DNA from: Deltaproteobacteria bacterium
GTDB lineage: Bacteria; Desulfobacterota; Desulfobacteria; Desulfobacterales; UBA11574
Reading direction: 5' to 3'
DNA: 11,804 nucleotides
Assembly: GCA_019313505.1 (NCBI GenBank)
Contig: JAFDBA010000056.1
Span: 1-11,804, forward strand
This document shows, in pieces, positions 1 through 7,328 of this stretch (the first letter of the stretch is position 1; the number at the start of each line of letters is the position of its first letter). Below the pieces are notes generated by a model. That model was not told where the DNA came from. It saw only the letters and a program-made list of their open reading frames with translations, and did no database searches. The position numbers and the translations under genes were made by a program.

Positions 1-1415
1 ATTTGAACATGACCGGCAGGTGTATGTTCGGAGAAAGTCTCTGATGAAGCGGTAACCCCGTGAATTCCGTCTTTGCCGACCCGACCGCCGCACATGATAA
101 CCAGCTCTCCTGGAGATGTTTTCTTTTTTTCCGCCGGTTTTCCCTTGATCATCGCCGGCATAATTCCCACTGCCGTTACAAAAACAAGACACTTTCCCAT
201 ATATCCTGGATGAAAAAGCACCTGTCCGAAGGTTGTAGGAATTCCGCTTTTGTTTCCCCCGTCTTTTACCCCTTCTATAATACCATCCAGAAGGCGCCTG
301 GGATGGAGGTGTGGCTTAAGGGCTCCGTTATAATTCCTTGGTCCTACACAATAGCCGTAACTGCCCATTACCAACTTTGAACCCTTGCCGGTTCCCAGAG
401 GATCACGGTAAACCCCGACAATACCGGTAATGGCTCCACCGTATGCTTCCATATTGGATGGAGAATTGTGGGTTTCACCGGTAATTACGTAATAATGGTT
501 GTTGTCAAAACGTCCCACACCGGCATTATCCCACAAAACCGATACAACCCACGGCTTTTTATCTTTTAGCGCCTGAGTCGGCGCCTCTATGCAGGTTTTG
601 AATAGATTATCCACAACCTCCGTCTCACCGGTTTCAAGATCCCGGTAACGGAACAGACCCCCGAATGTATTATGGTTACAATGATCGCTTCTTGCCTGGG
701 AAATATATTCAAGTTCGATATCTGTTGGATCTGAAAGATCCATTAAGACACGTGCGGCCTGCACCTTATCGTCCAAAAAATAGGACCTTATGAACGGTAT
801 GTCAGCCGGGTTCAACGCCAGGCCTCGCTTGTCACTGATTTTTTTAAGTTCAGAATCGCTGTCTACCGAAATTGTTGTAACCATAGGTGTATGGTCAAGT
901 ATTACTTTGGGGATGATAATACCGGTCCCCTCGTCAGGATTCCATTTGTCAACCGGATAAATTTTCCACTGCTGGATAATATCGTTGGCAAGAAGTTCGG
1001 CAGCAATTTCATTAATATCTTCCACGATCAGGCCTTTACCCTTCAGGCAATACCGCTTTGAAGTGTAGATCCCTTGACCCGGACCGAATTTTATTCCCAG
1101 AATATCTTCCACCGCCTCAACAGCGGTACTTCCTGGATTATCTCTGACGCCCGGCTTGTAGCCGAGCCAAATGGTCCAGTCAAACTCTATGTCAAGGGGG
1201 TCGTAGGAAGAGACCTGTGTCACAGGATTGGTAAAGATTTCTGTTTGAATAGTTTTCAGCTGATCCTTTGAAAGATCGGCGTCAATGGTGATCACATGAA
1301 TGCTGCGAATGCTGACGAGTTCGATACCAAAATAATTCTTTGCCTTGTGGCGGATCCCGTTGCCTTCAGCATCAAACAGCTCAGATTTTAGTGCTATCTC
1401 AAGTCGATATGGCAT
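1..1415 (-). CDS. purL: Phosphoribosylformylglycinamidine synthase, long PurL with PurS-like N-terminus (partial, C-terminal part outside the window)
   Basis: This enzyme converts FGAR, ATP and glutamine-derived ammonia to FGAM in de novo purine synthesis, in the cytoplasm. I translated the minus strand from an ATG at 1415-1413 and found an open frame of 471 codons to the window edge. Residues 1 to about 85 resemble PurS (MPYRLEIALKSE...), and a linker with KPGVRDNPGSTAVEA follows. The PurL core shows SDHCNHNTF (243-251, family catalytic His region), TGETHNSP (312-319) and GGAITGIVG (from 326), the AIRS-type ATP/Mg-binding signature. Only the first part is visible, so a C-terminal glutaminase domain cannot be judged. 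GGTGG lies 10 nt before the ATG as a modest ribosome site. The gene follows rseP by 29 nt and may be read from the same transcript. The family is clear; the exact subclass (PurSL fusion versus another long form) is inferred. Confidence 0.9.
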   Translation of the reverse strand, partial: MPYRLEIALKSELFDAEGNGIRHKAKNYFGIELVSIRSIHVITIDADLSKDQLKTIQTEIFTNPVTQVSSYDPLDIEFDWTIWLGYKPGVRDNPGSTAVEAVEDILGIKFGPGQGIYTSKRYCLKGKGLIVEDINEIAAELLANDIIQQWKIYPVDKWNPDEGTGIIIPKVILDHTPMVTTISVDSDSELKKISDKRGLALNPADIPFIRSYFLDDKVQAARVLMDLSDPTDIELEYISQARSDHCNHNTFGGLFRYRDLETGETEVVDNLFKTCIEAPTQALKDKKPWVVSVLWDNAGVGRFDNNHYYVITGETHNSPSNMEAYGGAITGIVGVYRDPLGTGKGSKLVMGSYGYCVGPRNYNGALKPHLHPRRLLDGIIEGVKDGGNKSGIPTTFGQVLFHPGYMGKCLVFVTAVGIMPAMIKGKPAEKKKTSPGELVIMCGGRVGKDGIHGVTASSETFSEHTPAGHVQ

Positions 1416-1444
1416 AGTCAAATTACCACCACCCGCATTAACAA

Positions 1445-2512
1445 CTAACTAAAAAAGACCCGCGCAATATCATTATAGAACACGTATATCATCAGCAGGA
1501 TCAATACAAATATACCTGCTTGCTGGGCAATCTCACGTACCCTTATACTTACCGGACTTCCCGTAGCAGCCTCAATAAAAAAGAAAAGCAGATGGCCGCC
1601 GTCCAGAACCGGGATGGGAAGAAAATTGAGAATGGCAAGGTTTATGCTGATCAGAGCAATGAAAAAGATCAAATTCGCCGCCCCTTCCCTGGCCTGATCC
1701 CCGGCCATCTGGGCAATCATGATCGGTCCGCTCAGGGTTTTTGGCGAAATAGCCCCCTGCAAAAGCTTTGCAACACCCTTTATGGTCATGACGGTTATTT
1801 TATAGGTTTGAATAATGCTTTCCGAAAGGGACTGAAAAATATTCAAATCTTTTGAAAACCCGTCACCTGAAGCGGTAATTCCGATTACAAATCTCTTTAC
1901 ATCCTCGTTAAATATATTTTGAAATATTTTCAGCTCCGGCGTAATATTGACAACCAGAGTGGAATTTCCTCGACTCACGGATACAACAAGAGGCCTGCCT
2001 TTGCTTGCCGTAATAATTTTTGCCATTTCCTCCCAGGTTGAAAGCTTAACCCCATCTATGGATGTGATTATATCATCTTTTTTCAGCCCTCCCCTGTATG
2101 CGGGCGTGCCTTCATGTACTTCTCCTACGGAAGGTTGTAATATAAACATGCCGGAAATTTGAAAAATACCAAAGAAGATTATCACAGCCAGAATAATATT
2201 AAAAAAAGGACCGGCGGCAACAATTAATATCCTTTTCCAGACATTCTTGTGGGTAAATGAGATCGGGATGTCGGCGGGATCTAAATCGGTATCGGGTTGC
2301 TCGCCAACCATTTTAACATATCCGCCTAAAGGTATAGCGGAAATTATATAATCGGTAATACCGATCTTTTTGCCGATCAATCTGGGACCAAAACCGAGTG
2401 AAAATTTTTCAACACCAACGCCGAGTAACCTGGCGACCAGGAAATGCCCCAGCTCATGAAAAAATATCAGTACGCCTAAAACAACGACTAATGCAAATAT
2501 ATTAACGCTCAT
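1445..2512 (-). CDS. rseP: RseP/RasP-type site-2 zinc metalloprotease (M50)
   Basis: This is an inner-membrane intramembrane protease; in the family it cleaves anti-sigma factors such as RseA and remnant signal peptides. The 355-residue product starts with a hydrophobic segment carrying the zinc motif HELGH (19-23). The third zinc ligand is expected in LPIPVLDGGH (298-307), at the start of a late membrane segment. PLGGYVKMVGE (61-71) is the conserved membrane-associated loop, and KRILIVAAGPFFN (93-105) begins another membrane helix. One PDZ domain spans about 127-192 (GGLKKDDIITSIDG). E. coli RseP has about 450 residues and two PDZ domains, so this is a short, single-PDZ form. It is the last member of the frr-uppS-cdsA-dxr-rseP block, 76 nt after dxr. 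The ATG at 2512 has AGGA 12 nt upstream, a rather long spacing. No substrate anti-sigma factor is encoded in the window. Confidence 0.95.
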   Translation of the reverse strand: MSVNIFALVVVLGVLIFFHELGHFLVARLLGVGVEKFSLGFGPRLIGKKIGITDYIISAIPLGGYVKMVGEQPDTDLDPADIPISFTHKNVWKRILIVAAGPFFNIILAVIIFFGIFQISGMFILQPSVGEVHEGTPAYRGGLKKDDIITSIDGVKLSTWEEMAKIITASKGRPLVVSVSRGNSTLVVNITPELKIFQNIFNEDVKRFVIGITASGDGFSKDLNIFQSLSESIIQTYKITVMTIKGVAKLLQGAISPKTLSGPIMIAQMAGDQAREGAANLIFFIALISINLAILNFLPIPVLDGGHLLFFFIEAATGSPVSIRVREIAQQAGIFVLILLMIYVFYNDIARVFFS

Positions 2513-2554
2513 TATAGTAATAGTTCCTGCCGAAAAATGAATGTAATATTATAT

Positions 2555-2586
2555 GTAACCGTGAACTTTGAACCGTGAACGGTTAC
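2555..2586. repeat. Short direct and inverted repeats between dxr and rseP
   Basis: The decamer AACCGTGAAC occurs twice on the plus strand, at 2557-2566 and 2571-2580, with a 4-nt spacer. The ends form a perfect 8-bp inverted repeat, GTAACCGT at 2555-2562 and ACGGTTAC at 2579-2586. Inside it, AACCG/CGGTT around a 4-nt loop (2571-2584) makes a competing smaller hairpin. The element begins 3 nt after the dxr stop codon in the direction of transcription. No U tract follows, so it does not look like an intrinsic terminator. It could be a dispersed intergenic repeat or an mRNA-stabilising hairpin; the sequence alone does not decide. Confidence 0.6.
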
Positions 2587-2588
2587 TA

Positions 2589-3746
2589 TTATATCCTGTT
2601 GATCAAATTCCGGGCCTGCTCCCTGGCCCATCTGTCAGATTCGAGAATATCGTCTAAGGCTGGATCTGTGACAACCATATGGCTCTCCATTGTTTTTTCT
2701 ATAATCTCAGGTATTGTGACAAATGGTATATGTTGCTTTAAAAAAGCCTGAACAGCCACCTCATTTGCGGCATTCAAAACTGCCGGCAGCGTCTCTCCGG
2801 TTTGACAGGCCTTATATGCCAGATCAAGGCATGGAAATTTATTGAAATCAGGCTTTTCGAAAGTAAGCGCCCCAATCTCGGCAAAGTCAGGTAATGGCTG
2901 CTCCAGTGCGAGACGTTCCGGATACGACAGGGCATATGCAATTGCCCCCTTCATATCCGGAATTCCAAGTTGGGCCATTACCGCTCCATCTTTAAAGGAA
3001 ACCATGGAGTGGATCAAACTTTGCGGATGAATCAGAACTTCAATCATTTCATGTGAAAAACCAAACAGATATTTTGCCTCTATAATCTCAAGCCCCTTGT
3101 TCATTAGGGTTGCTGAATCGACACTAACCTTTTTACCCATCCTCCAGGTTGGATGGTTGAGTGCATCTTTCGGTCTGATTTTCACAAATTCATTTTCCGG
3201 CCGGTTCAAAAACGGACCACCGGAAGCCGTAAGGAGGATTTTATCCAGATCCTGCCTGCGGTTGCCTGCAATGCATTGAAAAATTGCGCTGTGCTCACTA
3301 TCTATTGGAAGTATCTTCACACTATTTATTGCCGCCCTTTTTACAACAATCTCGCCGGCCATTACAAGGGTTTCCTTATTTGCCAGGGCAATGTTTTTCC
3401 CAGCCTCTATGGCCGCAATGGTCGGTATCAGTCCGGCTGATCCCACAACCGCGGTAACAACCATATCAACAGAATCGTGGGTAGCCGCATGCTTGTAGCC
3501 GTCTTGTCCATACATAATTTCAACCCCTGACCCCGACCGGAGCATGCTTTTCAGCTCAAGGGCACGGGTTTCATCAAAAACCACAACGATTTCAGGGTTG
3601 AATTTCTCCACCTGGCTGGCCAACAAGGTGGTATTATTTTTAGCTGCAAGCGCCTTTACGGTAAATCGCCCGGGAAACATTTCTACAATTTTAAGTGCAT
3701 TACACCCGATGGATCCCGTGGACCCCAATATGGAAAGGTTTTTCAT
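2589..3746 (-). CDS. dxr: 1-deoxy-D-xylulose 5-phosphate reductoisomerase
   Basis: This cytoplasmic, NADPH- and metal-dependent enzyme converts DXP to 2-C-methyl-D-erythritol 4-phosphate, the committed step of the MEP isoprenoid pathway. The 385-residue protein opens with the nucleotide-binding motif GSTGSIG (8-14). Next come LANKETLVMAGE (121-132) and the metal/substrate motif DSEHSAIFQ (149-157), with D149 and E151 as expected metal ligands. TASGGPF (173-179) leads into the mobile loop HPTWRMGKKVSVDSATLMNK (198-217), and E220 is the third expected metal ligand. Length and motif order are normal, so the enzyme should be active. The start lies 1 nt after the cdsA stop and no good Shine-Dalgarno precedes it, which suggests translational coupling to cdsA. 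With uppS nearby, the cluster joins isoprenoid precursor supply to carrier-lipid synthesis. Confidence 0.98.
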   Translation of the reverse strand: MKNLSILGSTGSIGCNALKIVEMFPGRFTVKALAAKNNTTLLASQVEKFNPEIVVVFDETRALELKSMLRSGSGVEIMYGQDGYKHAATHDSVDMVVTAVVGSAGLIPTIAAIEAGKNIALANKETLVMAGEIVVKRAAINSVKILPIDSEHSAIFQCIAGNRRQDLDKILLTASGGPFLNRPENEFVKIRPKDALNHPTWRMGKKVSVDSATLMNKGLEIIEAKYLFGFSHEMIEVLIHPQSLIHSMVSFKDGAVMAQLGIPDMKGAIAYALSYPERLALEQPLPDFAEIGALTFEKPDFNKFPCLDLAYKACQTGETLPAVLNAANEVAVQAFLKQHIPFVTIPEIIEKTMESHMVVTDPALDDILESDRWAREQARNLINRI

Positions 3747-3747
3747 T

Positions 3748-4557
3748 TTATAATATATATTCTTTAAAACAATAAGCTATCGGAGCGGCAAACAGTAACG
3801 CATCAATCCGATCCAAAAAGCCACCGTGACCAGGGAGCAATGCACCGGAATCCTTTATATTGCTGACTCTCTTAAGCTCAGATTCAAACAGATCGCCCAC
3901 CTGTCCTGCAACACCTATGGAAAGGAAAAAAATGATGCTTAAGCCCCATGGGAAAAGCGGAAAGAAAAAAAATTTGAACAAAGCACCCGCGCATACATTT
4001 ACGGCAAGTCCTCCAACAGAGCCTTCTATGGTTTTGTGCGGACTTACGGCAGGGCAAAGCTTATGTTTCCCTAAATACGACCCGGTATAGAATGCACCTG
4101 TATCACCCAGAAAAACCACGATTAATAGAAAAAAAATCCAGGAAACACCATCATCCCCATTTCTGATCAGAACAAGAAACGATAAGAAAAAGGGTATATA
4201 TATAACACCTAAGACTTGTTTGAAAACGATACCCGACACGGACGTATCAGATTTAAATTTGGGAAGAGAGATCAGGGCAGAGACAATAAGATTTAAAGCA
4301 ATAAGGCCTAAAACACTTTTTAATGAATTCATATATGCAGCCCAGATAATAGCCGGACCCATGATGAAAGCTAAAAGCTTAAAGCAAAATGAATTTAAGC
4401 TTTCAGTTTTAACACGTACAATATGAAAAAATTCCCAAAGAGCTATGAGGCATACGGCACCGATAACCACGGCAAACATCAATGCTCCTCCACCGCCGGT
4501 CAGCAAGGCAAGAAAGGGAATGGTCACAAAAGCCGTAATCCATCGTTTTGAATGCAT
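3748..4557 (-). CDS. cdsA: Phosphatidate cytidylyltransferase (CDP-diglyceride synthase)
   Basis: This inner-membrane enzyme makes CDP-diacylglycerol from phosphatidic acid and CTP, the branch point for phospholipid synthesis. The 269-residue protein is mostly hydrophobic with about seven to eight membrane segments. VVFLGDTGAFYTG (147-159) and SPHKTIEGSVGG (172-183) are conserved CdsA motifs. The C-terminal family signature runs from S226 to D252 and includes ELKR, KDSG and PGHGGFLDRID (242-252), with the conserved acidic residues present. The gene starts at an ATG at 4557 with only GGA nearby as a weak ribosome site. It lies 138 nt after uppS, the loosest joint in this block, and 1 nt before dxr. 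Confidence 0.97.
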   Translation of the reverse strand: MHSKRWITAFVTIPFLALLTGGGGALMFAVVIGAVCLIALWEFFHIVRVKTESLNSFCFKLLAFIMGPAIIWAAYMNSLKSVLGLIALNLIVSALISLPKFKSDTSVSGIVFKQVLGVIYIPFFLSFLVLIRNGDDGVSWIFFLLIVVFLGDTGAFYTGSYLGKHKLCPAVSPHKTIEGSVGGLAVNVCAGALFKFFFFPLFPWGLSIIFFLSIGVAGQVGDLFESELKRVSNIKDSGALLPGHGGFLDRIDALLFAAPIAYCFKEYIL

Positions 4558-4695
4558 ATTGTCCGAATGCGATAAAGCTTAAGGTACAATTAAATTTTAT
4601 GCTGGAAACTGTTTGAGTTTTTTCAGTAAAAATTTAGTTATACCTGAAGCGGTCATATTTTAAAAAGGCTAAAGGCGTTATGGTATTGATTATAG

Positions 4696-5472
4696 TCAGA
4701 CCTTACCATACCTCCGTTCACGTTGCTGGTAGTCTTGCAGAATGCGCACAAATTCATCCTTCCCAAAATCGGGCCACAAGGTATCTGTAACATAAATTTC
4801 CGTGTAGGCTATCTGCCACAGGAGAAAATTGCTTATACGCATTTCTCCGCTTGTCCTAATCAGAAGATCCGGATCAGGTATTTCGCTTGTATACAGATGT
4901 TCAGATATGATTTCCGGCGTTATTGAATCAGGATCGATAATATCATCTTTGGCTTTTATTGCAATCTCTTTAACCATTTTGACGATCTCAGCCCGTCCGC
5001 CATAGCTCAAAGCCAGATTAAGGATCATGCCGTTATTTTTTTTTGTCAACGTCATGGCTTTGTACAGTACTTGACGGACATTTTTCGGCAACCGCTCTAT
5101 CTGTCCGATTGCATACAGCCGAATGTTGTTATCCAGCATCTCTTTTTGTTCCGATTCGAGAAATTTTTTAAGGAGGGTCATCAGGGCAGTGACCTCGGAT
5201 CGAGGTCGCTGCCAGTTTTCAGTGGAAAAAGCATACAGGGTGAGATAGGAAATCCCGATTTTGCGGCAGGCTCGAACAATGGCTCGAACAGTTTCCGAGC
5301 CCCTTTCATGTCCTTTAATCCGATTTAAGAGGCGTTTTTTGGCCCACCGGCCATTACCATCCATAATAATGGCAACATGTGAGGGTAATTTTGCGGGATC
5401 AAGGTCTTTGTAAGCAGAGGAAGATGTATTAGAATTCAAGGATCTCTTTCTCTTTTTCTTTACAGACATCAT
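4696..5472 (-). CDS. uppS: Isoprenyl (undecaprenyl) diphosphate synthase, cis-prenyltransferase
   Basis: This enzyme condenses farnesyl diphosphate with isopentenyl diphosphates into the cis-polyprenyl carrier used for peptidoglycan and other wall polymers. The core begins with HVAIIMDGNGRWAKKR (32-47), where D38 matches the catalytic Asp of the family. LYAFSTENWQRP (79-90) follows. DPDLLIRTSGEMRISNF (200-216) carries the diphosphate-binding R206, R212 and S214 region. About 30 residues precede the core, including a basic run KKKRKR (5-10). This segment is read from DNA that also encodes the Frr C-terminus in another frame. Two adjacent ATGs (5472, 5469) lack a clear Shine-Dalgarno. A TTG at 5439, giving an 11-nt overlap and no basic run, is a possible alternative start. 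Function is certain; the N-terminus is not. Confidence 0.96.
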   Translation of the reverse strand: MMSVKKKRKRSLNSNTSSSAYKDLDPAKLPSHVAIIMDGNGRWAKKRLLNRIKGHERGSETVRAIVRACRKIGISYLTLYAFSTENWQRPRSEVTALMTLLKKFLESEQKEMLDNNIRLYAIGQIERLPKNVRQVLYKAMTLTKKNNGMILNLALSYGGRAEIVKMVKEIAIKAKDDIIDPDSITPEIISEHLYTSEIPDPDLLIRTSGEMRISNFLLWQIAYTEIYVTDTLWPDFGKDEFVRILQDYQQRERRYGKV

Positions 5473-5986
5473 CGATAAGCTTAATATACTTATCTGTTAT
5501 CTTCTGGACCTGGTCCTGAGCTCTGAAGGCATCATCTTCCGAAATCTCACTGTCCTTTTTCAATCCTTTCAACAGATCGTTGGAATCACGCCTGATATTG
5601 CGCACCGCTACCCTGTGTTCCTCACTTTTTTTATATATAACCTTTACAAGCTGTTTTCTTCCTTCTTCGGTAAGTGGTGGAATGGAAATACGTATCAGCT
5701 TGCCATCGTTTGAAGGCGTTAAACCTAAGTCAGATTTCAATATCGCTTTTTCTATATCCTTGATCACGGAAACATCCCAAGGCTGTATAGTAATAAGTCT
5801 GCTTTCGGGAGCAGACAGGGATGCCATCTGGTTAAGAGGAGTCATTGTACCGTAGTATTCAACCCGGATACCATCAAGAAGGGACGGGGAAGCACGCCCG
5901 GTCCTGACCCTCTTAAATTCATTTTTAAGAGAGTCTATCGACTTATCCATACTTTCCCTTGTTTCATGGTATATCGATTCAATCAT
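5429..5986 (-). CDS. frr: Ribosome recycling factor
   Basis: RRF works with EF-G to split post-termination ribosomes and release mRNA and tRNA. From the ATG at 5986 the protein has 185 residues, the usual family length, starting MIESIYHETRESMDKS. Conserved stretches are RTGRASPSLL (28-37), DLGLTPSNDG (86-95), PPLTEEGR (103-110) and RVAVRNIRRD (125-134), which together build the three-helix-bundle and hinge/beta domains. A longer reading from a TTG at 6010 is possible but overlaps the pyrH stop and adds eight atypical residues. AAGGAG sits 6 nt before the ATG at 5986, which decides the start. The gene follows pyrH by 20 nt, and its last 44 nt are shared with the longest uppS reading. Confidence 0.97.
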   Translation of the reverse strand: MIESIYHETRESMDKSIDSLKNEFKRVRTGRASPSLLDGIRVEYYGTMTPLNQMASLSAPESRLITIQPWDVSVIKDIEKAILKSDLGLTPSNDGKLIRISIPPLTEEGRKQLVKVIYKKSEEHRVAVRNIRRDSNDLLKGLKKDSEISEDDAFRAQDQVQKITDKYIKLIDDVCKEKEKEILEF

Positions 5987-5992
5987 GGATTT

Positions 5993-5998
5993 CTCCTT
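5993..5998 (-). promoter_or_regulatory. Ribosome binding site of frr
   Basis: AAGGAG on the minus strand lies 6 nt upstream of the ATG at 5986. It falls inside the TTG-started longer reading and selects the 185-residue Frr. Confidence 0.8.
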
Positions 5999-6006
5999 AT
6001 AAACGT

Positions 6007-6723
6007 TCAATTATTTATCTGGGTTCCGATTGATTCTCCACGTATAACCTTTTTTATATTTCCTTTGTTTAACAAATTAAAAACAATAATGGGAAGCTCA
6101 TTATCCATGGCCAGAGAAATAGCGGTCATATCCATAACATGGAGTTGTTTCTCAACGACCTTCATATAGCTGATTTTTTTTATAAATTTAGCATCCTTGT
6201 TAACAACCGGGTCCGAATCGTAGAGGCCGTCAACCTTTGTTGCCTTTAAAAGAATTTCGGCACGTATTTCCTGTGCCCGGAGCACCGCAGCTGTATCTGT
6301 GGTAAAATAAGGATTTCCTGTGCCGGCTGCAAATATCACCACCCGCCCTTTTTCAAGATGGCGGATAGCTCTCCGCACTATGAACGGTTCAGCCACCTCA
6401 TGCATTGAAATGGCTGTTTGGACACGAGTTACCATTCCATTTCCTTCCAGAGCATCCTGTAATGCCAGACTGTTAATCACCGTGGCCAACATACCCATGC
6501 GGTCGGCAGAAACCCTGTCCATACCATATGATGCGGCGGCAACTCCCCTGAAAATATTACCACCACCCACAACTATGGCGATTTGAACGCCTAAGTCAAA
6601 TGCCGAACGGACTTCTCCAGCCACATATTTTATGACATCAGGGCTTATTCCAAAGCTCTGATCGCCCATCAGCGCTTCACCGCTTAGTTTCAATAAAATT
6701 CTTTTAAATCGAGGTATTGTCAA
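6007..6723 (-). CDS. pyrH: UMP kinase (uridylate kinase)
   Basis: This cytoplasmic enzyme phosphorylates UMP to UDP with ATP in pyrimidine nucleotide synthesis. It belongs to the amino-acid-kinase fold and in the family is a hexamer regulated by GTP and UTP. The 238-residue protein shows KRILLKLSGEAL (7-18), VVGGGNIFRG (51-60), SADRMGM (72-78), GTGNPYFTTDTAAVLRA (134-150) and KATKVDGLYDSDP (160-172), all in the expected order. The start codon must be TTG at 6723. An in-frame TAA lies two codons upstream, and the next ATG would remove the KLSGE phosphate-binding motif. AGGTGAG, inside the end of tsf, serves as ribosome site. The gene is 6 nt from tsf, as in most rpsB-tsf-pyrH-frr clusters. Confidence 0.97.
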   Translation of the reverse strand: MTIPRFKRILLKLSGEALMGDQSFGISPDVIKYVAGEVRSAFDLGVQIAIVVGGGNIFRGVAAASYGMDRVSADRMGMLATVINSLALQDALEGNGMVTRVQTAISMHEVAEPFIVRRAIRHLEKGRVVIFAAGTGNPYFTTDTAAVLRAQEIRAEILLKATKVDGLYDSDPVVNKDAKFIKKISYMKVVEKQLHVMDMTAISLAMDNELPIIVFNLLNKGNIKKVIRGESIGTQINN

Positions 6724-6729
6724 AGCTTA

Positions 6730-7326
6730 CTACTCACCTATTTTGAATCTTGCGAAACGTTTGATTATAATATTCTCACCGATCTTTGCAACCGTTTCAT
6801 TTAATAGATCTTCAATGGTTATATTGGGATCACGAACATAAGCCTGATTCATCAGGCAGTTATCCTTGAAATATTTTTTCAGCTTGCCTTCTACTATCTT
6901 ATCTACTATTTTTTCAGGCTTGCCCATCTCCAGGACCTGTCCACGGTAAATCTCCTTTTCTTTGTCGATCGCCTCTTCCGGGACATCTTCCTGCCGTATA
7001 CTTACAGGATTGGTTGCTGTAATATGCATTGCAATATTTTTTGCAAATTCTTTGAAATCATCATTTTTTGCGACAAAATCGGTTTCACAATTAATTTCGA
7101 CCAGAACACCTAGCTTGCTGTCCATATGAATATAAGACTCGACTATCCCTTCAGTCGTGGCCCTGCCGGCTCGTTTGGCGGCCGTGGCCAGGCCTTTTTT
7201 TCTTAAAAAATCGACTGCCTTGCTTACATCTCCACTACACTCGGAAAGCGCTTCTTTACAATCCATGATTCCTGCCCCTGTCTGTTCACGGAGCTGTTTG
7301 ACCATTACAGCGCTAATTGTTACCAT
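6730..7326 (-). CDS. tsf: Elongation factor Ts (short form)
   Basis: EF-Ts is the guanine nucleotide exchange factor that recharges EF-Tu from GDP to GTP. Starting at the second of two adjacent ATGs, the protein has 198 residues (MVTISAVMVKQLREQTGAGI...). The N-terminal UBA-like domain carries LREQTGAGIMDCKEAL, the first family signature. INCETDFVAKND about 65 residues later is the second, with the TDFV that contacts EF-Tu. E. coli EF-Ts has 283 residues; this is a short form without the duplicated core and coiled-coil insertion, as in Thermus. I chose 7326 over 7329 because AGGAG (7338-7334) then has a 7-nt spacing and the N-terminus matches E. coli in length. The ATG at 7329 would overlap the rpsB stop by 1 nt. 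tsf starts 3 nt after the rpsB stop, so coupled translation is likely. Confidence 0.97.
   Translation of the reverse strand: MVTISAVMVKQLREQTGAGIMDCKEALSECSGDVSKAVDFLRKKGLATAAKRAGRATTEGIVESYIHMDSKLGVLVEINCETDFVAKNDDFKEFAKNIAMHITATNPVSIRQEDVPEEAIDKEKEIYRGQVLEMGKPEKIVDKIVEGKLKKYFKDNCLMNQAYVRDPNITIEDLLNETVAKIGENIIIKRFARFKIGE
6733..6739 (-). promoter_or_regulatory. Ribosome binding site of pyrH supporting a TTG start
   Basis: AGGTGAG on the minus strand lies 9 nt before the TTG at 6723 and overlaps the last codons of tsf. With the in-frame TAA at 6729-6727, it fixes TTG as the only sensible pyrH start. Confidence 0.7.
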
Positions 7327-7328
7327 CA

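Noticed and set aside
60..380. Plus-strand open frame near the left edge
   Set aside because: It lies opposite the purL core, whose minus-strand translation gives clear family motifs.
4558..4695. 138-nt gap between uppS and cdsA as a possible promoter or small RNA
   Set aside because: It is AT-rich with no convincing -35/-10 pair, stable hairpin, U tract or small reading frame with a ribosome site.
5987..6010. TTG-started eight-residue extension of Frr
   Set aside because: The internal AAGGAG and the ATG at 5986 give the standard 185-residue length, and the extension overlaps the pyrH stop.
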